Assembly (NCBI RefSeq): GCF_921293095.1
Contig: NC_060247.1
Span: forward strand, 48,705,111-48,769,110
Reading direction: 5' to 3'
Length of the DNA: 64,000 nt
From: Ischnura elegans
Lineage: Eukaryota > Arthropoda > Insecta > Odonata > Coenagrionidae
Under the pieces are notes generated by a model. The model ran no database searches and had not been told where the DNA came from. It saw only the letters and a list, made by a program, of their open reading frames with translations. The position numbers were made by a program, and so were the translations under genes. Positions 63,101-64,000 of this stretch are shown here, one piece after another; the first letter of the stretch is position 1, and each line of letters opens with the position of its first letter.

Positions 63101-63819
63101 CCATCAACCCTGAGCAATGGTACTCTGAAAAATAAGCAAATTACAAATGAAAGAGGTGCCTTCAACCGTTGCCCGAACAGAAAAATGTTTATAAAAATAT
63201 TGTATGACTGATGACAATATGTTACAAATGCATAAGATGAAGGCAATATTTTTTCATGCCAATTTTAAATTTAAAATTCAGTAAGTTAAGCCGGGAAAAA
63301 TCATAACCGAGACTAATTAGGGTACAAGACCCGTCAAAATAGCAAATCATTCTCAAAGCTTTTCAAAGGCTAATTCATAACCTGAAACCACAGATTTAAC
63401 GATTACAGAGAAAACTTATCATTAATACCTAGGAAACACAACAGATCCTTCTTCGATAGCATATACAGTTATATCCTTGGCTGTCAACTGTCGAAGGAAT
63501 TCAAAAAACTCTTGTTCAATTGTAGGAGGTAGTGTTTGCTTTAAATATTCAATATCTGGAAAAAAATAATCAATATTTATGGCATCAATTCCGTATTTAT
63601 TAGCTTTGACATCGAATTCGACGTATATCCAACAATTCCATGACTTACCACTGTCAGAATAGTGAAATTTCTGTAAGAATTTCAAACATTCTTCAAGGCC
63701 TGCAAATATTGTGAATTCACCTTGAAACGGATTTTTTCTGAAGAAAAGGTCAAACACTGCAACATCATTTATCTTTCCCGACTTCCAATAAGCATATGCC
63801 ATAGTAATTTGATACAAAT
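12079..63819 (-). CDS. NAPRT: Nicotinate phosphoribosyltransferase (NAPRT), lacking only the first exon; join of 12 exons
   Basis: This enzyme makes nicotinate mononucleotide from nicotinate and PRPP, the first step of the Preiss-Handler route to NAD, in the cytosol. Twelve exons join in frame to about 524 residues; human NAPRT has about 540, so roughly 25 N-terminal residues are upstream of the window. Numbering from the first visible residue: LYQITM and [12 protein letters not shown] (1-35), TNAARYR (131-137), GPDGGLSAS (156-164), the histidine-containing [10 protein letters not shown] (191-200), phosphate-binding RIDSGDL (298-304), MASNDINE (333-340), GIGTHL (357-362), [14 protein letters not shown] (398-411) and C-terminal NAPIGELS. 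No internal stop or frameshift occurs. The introns range from 93 bp to 25.4 kb. The gene is tail to tail with the TMEM199-like gene; no functional link between them is implied. Confidence 0.93.
12157..14709 (-). other. NAPRT: NAPRT intron 11
   Basis: A 2.6-kb intron with donor gtatgc and acceptor tttgcag. About half is occupied by the inverted-repeat element at 12215-13458. The rest (13459-14709) is AT-rich with nothing recognised apart from a short TA/CA-rich simple stretch near 14095-14130. Confidence 0.85.
12215..13458. mobile_element. 1.24-kb TIR element with GTCCATTAATTAC ends
   Basis: The left end reads GGAGGCGTCCATTAATTAC and the right end, inverted, GGGGGCATCCATTAATTACG. Behind each lies a C/G-run-rich subterminal stretch (near 12260 and 13420) with related gagatt/tcacgtg motifs. 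The flanking triplets (TTA and ATA) do not match perfectly, so a 3-bp target duplication of Harbinger type is possible but unproven. No transposase frame is present. Confidence 0.65.
14710..14838 (-). CDS. NAPRT: NAPRT visible exon 11
   Basis: Codes 43 residues starting [12 protein letters not shown] and ending NLNPTPYK; phase 0 at both ends. The acceptor is tttgcag, and the donor is gtatgc directly after AAA. Reading through the donor gives only V-C-stop, which could be mistaken for a natural C-terminus. Confidence 0.92.
15026..15162 (-). CDS. NAPRT: NAPRT visible exon 10
   Basis: Codes [10 protein letters not shown] through VEPLLK (45 residues plus a shared Gly). The acceptor is gaattcag and the donor gtttgt. 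It contains the conserved [14 protein letters not shown] stretch of animal NAPRTs. Confidence 0.93.
15685..15828 (-). CDS. NAPRT: NAPRT visible exon 9
   Basis: Codes from [13 protein letters not shown] to TAYRLYGAD (47 residues plus shared Val and Gly). The acceptor is atttcag and the donor gtaagt. The GCVYKMVE and [13 protein letters not shown] blocks are characteristic of the family. Confidence 0.93.
15999..16085 (+). repeat. Possible tRNA-derived SINE head
   Basis: An A-box-like TGGTCAAGTGGGTAGAGC near 16006-16023 reads like a tRNA D-arm. The expected B-box (GTTTGTGCCC near 16050) is degenerate, so the call is tentative. Confidence 0.35.
16301..16701 (-). mobile_element. hAT-type element carrying a transposase fragment
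   Basis: A 401-bp element beginning CAGGGCCGGCCCTAGC, with inverted right end TAGGGCTGGCCTTAGG and a perfect 8-bp duplication GAGAGCAG at 16293-16300 and 16702-16709. These are classic hAT ends. The interior on the minus strand keeps part of the host transposase (see 16330-16540), so this looks like an internally deleted copy. Confidence 0.88.
16330..16540 (-). pseudogene. hAT transposase fragment inside the 401-bp element
   Basis: An open minus-strand frame starting [19 protein letters not shown] and continuing [19 protein letters not shown]. The pattern FGFLF, spacer, L..DELKxKCxxLxxxL is the one I associate with the region of DUF4371/ZMYM6-like hAT transposases just before the C-terminal dimerisation domain. 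It has no start or catalytic domain of its own, and its C-terminal end runs into the transposon's terminal repeat. It is a relic, not a working gene. Confidence 0.6.
17090..17170 (-). repeat. tRNA-derived SINE-like head, minus strand
   Basis: On the minus strand AGTGGTGTAGTGCTCGACC (ending about 17167) resembles a tRNA A-box, and GGGATCAAATCC (17123-17134) a B-box at normal spacing. There is no convincing acceptor stem. Confidence 0.45.
17455..19072. mobile_element. 1.6-kb hAT-type element with TAGAGATG ends and internal duplication
   Basis: The left end is TAGAGATGTGCGAATAG and the inverted right end AAGAGATGGGTCGAATAG. A perfect 8-bp duplication AACTCAAT lies at 17447-17454 and 19073-19080. 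The subterminal regions are packed with TATTCGA/TCGAATA motifs, a common hAT transposase-binding arrangement. The interior has a direct repeat of about 140 bp (17789-17924 and 18028-18166, offset 239) and a core shared with the 8412-10122 element. No transposase frame is present. Confidence 0.87.
17789..18166 (+). repeat. Two direct repeats of about 140 bp inside the hAT element
   Basis: Copies at 17789-17924 and 18028-18166 share AGTGCCGTGGGATAGTAAC at their starts and GAAATCAAACAAAAGG near their ends, with a C-rich middle. The 239-base offset points to a tandem duplication that has since diverged. Confidence 0.75.
19946..20466 (+). repeat. 50-bp direct repeat flanking NAPRT exon 8
   Basis: Copies at 19946-19995 and about 20418-20467 share TAGCAAAGTCATGAATACT and then differ at about 6 of 50 positions. 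They bracket exon 8, one in each adjoining intron; the lower copy ends just before the exon's donor site. It may be the remnant of a local duplication. Confidence 0.7.
20004..20128 (-). CDS. NAPRT: NAPRT visible exon 8
   Basis: Codes from [10 protein letters not shown] to CFGIGTHL (41 residues plus shared Lys and Val). The acceptor is ttctttcag and the donor gtaagt. It contains ASNDINE and GIGTHL, which line the phosphate/PRPP side of the active site in the family. Confidence 0.93.
23139..23821. mobile_element. pogo/Tigger-like MITE
   Basis: A 683-bp element with left end CAGCAAAACCTCTTCACG, inverted right end CTGTAAAACCTCTATGTAG, and TA at 23137-23138 and 23822-23823. The motif GGAGGTTCACTA/TAGAGAGG recurs several times inside, which is why minus frames here read repeated K/SPLCSEP. 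No transposase is present. Confidence 0.75.
26269..26506. mobile_element. 238-bp near-palindromic MITE with TTAA-type target site
   Basis: The ends are GGCCTGTTTACACGGTAC (left) and inverted GGCCTGTTTACACGATAC (right), followed in both by ATTAACACGTACG. Flanks are TTAA (26265-26268) and TTTA (26507-26510), suggesting a TTAA duplication with one mutation. Its near-palindromic nature makes open frames on both strands, which are spurious. Superfamily not certain (piggyBac- or Kolobok-like by target site). Confidence 0.75.
27316..27456 (-). CDS. NAPRT: NAPRT visible exon 7
   Basis: Codes from [13 protein letters not shown] to REVFRTIAD, plus shared Arg and Lys. The acceptor is ccttatag and the donor gtaagt. 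It holds RIDSGDL, the most diagnostic motif of the nicotinate/nicotinamide phosphoribosyltransferase fold. Confidence 0.94.
30484..30790. mobile_element. hAT-type MITE
   Basis: A 307-bp element with left end CAGGGGTACAGCTAAG, inverted right end CAGTGGCACTGCAGG, and a perfect 8-bp duplication ATGAAGGT at 30476-30483 and 30791-30798. G/C runs lie just inside both ends. No coding sequence. Confidence 0.85.
33671..34253. mobile_element. pogo/Tigger-like MITE
   Basis: A 583-bp element starting CAGTGAAACCTCGATATAAC, with inverted right end CAGTGGAACCTCGTTAAAGC and TA at 33669-33670 and 34254-34255. The CAGTGRAACCTCG end is typical of pogo/Tigger elements. Subterminal motifs (CTATAGCG, GTCGTTATAG) repeat at both ends. 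No transposase frame. Confidence 0.85.
35001..35087 (-). CDS. NAPRT: Candidate NAPRT cassette exon (6b), in frame
   Basis: An 87-bp GC-rich segment in an AT-rich intron, with acceptor ttcggacag and a strong donor gtaagt. Inserted between exons 6 and 7 it keeps the phase at both junctions (AG|G and CG|G) and adds 29 residues without a stop, containing [15 protein letters not shown] and FKLNFIR. The constitutive 6-to-7 junction already gives the normal family sequence (DTYDVQR then SGLLNF), so it would be an optional insertion next to the substrate site. Alternatively it is a decayed transposon piece: GGGGCTCGGGCC also occurs in the hAT MITE at 8001. Expression is not shown by sequence alone. 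Confidence 0.4.
35436..35629 (-). CDS. NAPRT: NAPRT visible exon 6
   Basis: Codes from [16 protein letters not shown] to [10 protein letters not shown] (64 residues plus a shared Arg). The acceptor is ttcttcag and the donor gtatcc. It carries the helical segment with [16 protein letters not shown] before the DTYD motif. Confidence 0.93.
36238..36356 (-). CDS. NAPRT: NAPRT visible exon 5
   Basis: Codes from [14 protein letters not shown] to FGELQTR (39 residues plus a shared Gly). The acceptor is tttgcag and the donor gttagt. It includes [10 protein letters not shown] with the conserved histidine that is phosphorylated in the bacterial and yeast enzymes. The correct frame is not the longest open one at this locus. 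Confidence 0.93.
37290..37600 (+). pseudogene. Decayed non-LTR retrotransposon, reverse transcriptase C-terminal part
   Basis: One frame reads [16 protein letters not shown] and the next QRRAARFVM, then [13 protein letters not shown] in the third. This is the thumb/C-terminal signature (LEYxxxxWDP.. QRRAARFV .. LxWxxLxxRR) of LINE reverse transcriptases of the CR1/L2/jockey groups. At least two frameshifts and stops separate the pieces, so it is inactive. A 3'-tail-like segment follows at 37863-37960. Confidence 0.75.
37863..37960 (+). repeat. LINE 3'-tail segment, copy 1
   Basis: Contains ATGCTGGTGATTGGTCACACC and related sequence matching the segment at 59690-59800 in the same orientation, which ends in a GATGTA tail. 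It lies about 300 bases after the decayed reverse transcriptase, as expected for the 3' UTR of that LINE. Confidence 0.65.
38100..38520. promoter_or_regulatory. CpG-dense, GC-rich segment (CpG-island-like)
   Basis: A short GC-rich stretch packed with CG dinucleotides (for example GGGGGCGCGCCGTCGCGAG near 38203) in otherwise AT-rich DNA, at the edge of the CpG-rich block. Open frames on the minus strand here (38099-38482, 38254-38475) are arginine/serine-rich, as expected of any GC-rich DNA, and match no family I know. It could be an alternative promoter or a transposon fragment. Confidence 0.3.
39313..39400 (+). repeat. tRNA-derived SINE-like head
   Basis: GTGGTGAGCAGAGTGCTAGC (A-box region, from 39329) and GGGTTCAAATCCC (B-box, 39366-39378) have tRNA-like spacing. 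No perfect acceptor stem is present, so this is a SINE head rather than a tRNA gene. Confidence 0.6.
44654..44917. mobile_element. hAT-type MITE with GGGCGTACC ends
   Basis: A 264-bp element with left end CATGGGCGTACCCAG and inverted right end CAAGGGCGTACCAAA. The 8-bp flanks GTTACGAT and GTTGCGGT agree at six of eight positions, consistent with an aged target duplication. G/C runs lie inside both ends. Confidence 0.7.
45929..46208. mobile_element. Possible degenerate hAT-type MITE
   Basis: The right end, inverted, reads CAGTGGCAGATCCAGGATAGG, a hAT-like terminus. The left end near 45929 (CAGGTATC, then a G run) is a weak partner and no target duplication was confirmed. Confidence 0.35.
47225..47310 (+). 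mobile_element. Possible piggyBac-type element, one end
   Basis: TTAACCCTTTGCGCTG begins at 47225, followed by paired motifs GACGAGTCTAGCTCGTC and ACGAGTGTAGCTAGTC. TTAA followed by CCCTTTG is the typical piggyBac terminus. I found no matching right end (AAAGGGTTAA) nearby; the element at 47388 may have interrupted it. Confidence 0.4.
47388..48277. mobile_element. 890-bp TIR element with TAGGGGAGRGTG ends
   Basis: The left end is TAGGGGAGAGTGCTTTACC and the inverted right end TAGGGGAGGGTGGTGTACC. The palindromic motif CCTAGG recurs near 47580-47630, 47933 and 48240-48258. A TA target duplication would be included in the ends. No transposase frame was seen. Confidence 0.7.
49314..49667. mobile_element. 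hAT-type MITE, copy 2 of the GGCGCCGACT family
   Basis: A 354-bp element with ends CAGTGGCGCCGACTCCATGG and, inverted, CAGGGGCGCCGACTTATAA. A perfect 8-bp duplication TAGAAGAG lies at 49306-49313 and 49668-49675. The first 28 bases are nearly identical to the copy at 8001; the interior is longer and differs. Open frames here on both strands are repeat-derived. Confidence 0.9.
55800..56140. repeat. Intronic segmental duplication, copy A
   Basis: Matches 56925-57400 in the same orientation. Shared blocks include GTGACATTC, AAATCATTTGGC, AACTTCATCAT, AACTTTGCA and CGTGGCTGAGTGCAATGTCA. This copy lacks the hairpin found in copy B but has an extra CACTTG/CAAGTGAC-rich insertion near 56061-56092. 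Confidence 0.75.
56925..57400. repeat. Intronic segmental duplication, copy B
   Basis: Second copy of the segment at 55800-56140, interrupted by an insertion of about 160 bases that includes the inverted repeat at 57129-57250. The minus-strand reading [15 protein letters not shown] here parallels [15 protein letters not shown] in copy A, but neither belongs to a family I recognise. Confidence 0.75.
57129..57250. mobile_element. 122-bp inverted-repeat insertion (hairpin)
   Basis: Arms of 26 bases at each end (GTTGAATAAAAACTTTTGGG and its inverse) pair with one mismatch. The insertion is missing from copy A of the duplication, so it can be seen as a later insertion. TTCATCAYTG occurs on both sides of the larger inserted segment and may be a target duplication. 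Confidence 0.65.
58630..58686. repeat. Short inverted repeat ATGCGCACCACG
   Basis: ATGCGCACCACG near 58630 and CGTGGTGCAT near 58676 form imperfect arms about 35 bases apart, around GACGTCAC and AAAGGATAAAT. Function unknown. Confidence 0.5.
59523..59553. repeat. 12-bp perfect hairpin
   Basis: TTGCTGCCGTTA (59523-59534) and TAACGGCAGCAA (59542-59553) pair perfectly around a 7-base loop. Confidence 0.85.
59690..59812 (+). repeat. LINE 3'-tail segment, copy 2, with GATGTA tail
   Basis: Related to 37863-37960 (ATGCTGGTGATTGGTCACCC, CCAAACACC, AGAGGTGG). It ends in a short GATGTA repeat (ATGTAGATGTAGATGTA at 59794-59810), typical of a LINE 3' terminus. No reverse transcriptase precedes it, so it is a 5'-truncated copy. 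Confidence 0.65.
59885..59975 (-). mobile_element. Possible hAT-type terminus
   Basis: On the minus strand the sequence starts CAGGCACAACTAGGAATATG, followed by G/C runs, as in hAT-like MITEs. A matching opposite end was not confirmed; the G-rich stretch near 59417-59445 is a weak candidate. Confidence 0.35.
60758..61041 (-). pseudogene. Decayed LINE 3' end: reverse transcriptase C-terminus and ATG-repeat tail
   Basis: Minus-strand frames read SNEEVLRRV, then [50 protein letters not shown] and a stop at 60781-60783, with several stops and a frameshift between. This is the familiar LINE ending (RHDGLLKTIIEG .. GKRGRGRPR .. MKRLAEDREEW .. NQS). A short ATGATGATG tail follows. It is inactive and lies in the same orientation as NAPRT. 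Confidence 0.8.
61733..61860 (-). CDS. NAPRT: NAPRT visible exon 4
   Basis: Codes from [15 protein letters not shown] to SASKYCYV, plus shared Ser and Gly. The acceptor is tttcatag and the donor gtgagt. The RRAQGPDGG block is nearly invariant in animal NAPRTs. Confidence 0.94.
61861..63040 (-). other. NAPRT: NAPRT intron 3
   Basis: A 1.2-kb AT-rich intron; no repeat or gene recognised. Confidence 0.85.
63041..63124 (-). CDS. NAPRT: NAPRT visible exon 3
   Basis: Codes [15 protein letters not shown] through LLTLVNYA, plus shared Arg and Ser. The acceptor is atttttcag and the donor gttagt. It is the VQLxETxLL strand-helix of the family. Confidence 0.93.
63429..63555 (-). CDS. NAPRT: NAPRT visible exon 2
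   Basis: Codes from [10 protein letters not shown] to EEGSVVFP, plus shared Asp and Arg. The acceptor is tttttccag and the donor gtatta. The 304-bp intron that follows holds nothing notable. Confidence 0.93.
63556..63648 (-). other. NAPRT: NAPRT intron 1 (visible), 93 bp and free of in-frame stops
   Basis: Donor gtaagt and acceptor tttttccag. Its length is divisible by three and it reads open in the gene's frame, so a naive translation shows 31 extra residues between SDS and DIEYL. Family alignment and the splice sites show it is an intron. Confidence 0.88.
63649..63819 (-). CDS. NAPRT: NAPRT visible exon 1 (second coding exon of the gene)
   Basis: Codes from [14 protein letters not shown] to KFHYSDS. 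The frame opens at acceptor cttcacag with the codon completed by an upstream G, matching TDLYQITM in the family. The methionine in LYQITM is therefore internal, and the true start is in an exon beyond 64000. [12 protein letters not shown] belongs to the N-terminal active-site region. Confidence 0.93.
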
Positions 63820-64000
63820 CTGTGAAGTAGGTAAGAAAATGCTTCTTTAGGGACAGGTCAACATCAGGATGTGGACTCGATCAAGGCAAATCAGAAGAAA
63901 AAATAGATGTTTAATTTTTCACATTATAAAGAAAGGATCACATATGATTATGGGTTATATTTCTGAGAAACTATCTGCAGTAAATGCCTCTGGTCATAAA
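63820..64000 (-). other. NAPRT: Intron upstream of NAPRT visible exon 1
   Basis: AT-rich sequence that ends in the acceptor. I looked for the short first exon here and did not find it. Confidence 0.7.

Noticed and set aside
63422..63817. A single uninterrupted 131-residue exon starting at MYQITM
   Set aside because: The middle 31 residues are a GT..AG intron, the last residues run past a donor, and the methionine is internal to the LYQITM motif.
1..64000. CRISPR arrays, operons or bacterial elements
   Set aside because: No regularly spaced repeat array, ribosome-binding site or compact gene cluster is seen; all gene evidence is eukaryotic.

Overview
The window is eukaryotic nuclear DNA: split genes with GT..AG introns, AT-rich introns of up to 25 kb, AATAAA polyadenylation signals, tRNA-derived SINE-like pieces, decayed LINE 3' ends and many short inverted-repeat transposons. 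The two recognisable proteins (a nicotinate phosphoribosyltransferase and a TMEM199/Vma12-type protein) read as animal, most likely insect, sequences. The exact taxon cannot be told from the window.

Layout. On the + strand, 2481-2719 is the last coding exon of a TMEM199-like V-ATPase assembly factor, with its 3' UTR to about 3010; its other exons lie upstream of the window. From 3 to 10 kb the intergenic DNA is largely mobile-element debris. From 63819 down to 12079, on the - strand, lies almost all of a nicotinate phosphoribosyltransferase gene (NAPRT): twelve constitutive exons reconstructed base by base, all with GT..AG junctions and compatible phases. Together they give about 524 residues from the N-terminal LYQITM motif to the C-terminal IGELS end. 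Only the first, start-codon exon is missing. The two genes are tail to tail. A possible 87-bp in-frame cassette exon lies at 35001-35087.

The introns hold the accessory content: at least five hAT-type elements with 8-bp target-site duplications (8001, 16301, 17455, 30484, 49314), one more with a near-match (44654), pogo/Tigger-like elements with TA duplications, other inverted-repeat elements, a possible piggyBac-type end, LINE 3' ends (37.3 kb, 59.7 kb, 60.8 kb), SINE-like pieces and an intronic segmental duplication (55.8/56.9 kb).

The most unusual observations are: (1) a roughly 21-kb block (about 38.1-59.3 kb) inside the 25-kb intron with about five times the CpG density of the rest of the gene, with related LINE tails near both edges in the same orientation; (2) two elements with different termini and target-site duplications (8412-10122 and 17455-19072) that share a core of several hundred bases in opposite orientation; (3) the candidate NAPRT cassette exon. 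No CRISPR array, operon, rRNA or complete tRNA gene is present. I do not see a clear new multi-gene system.
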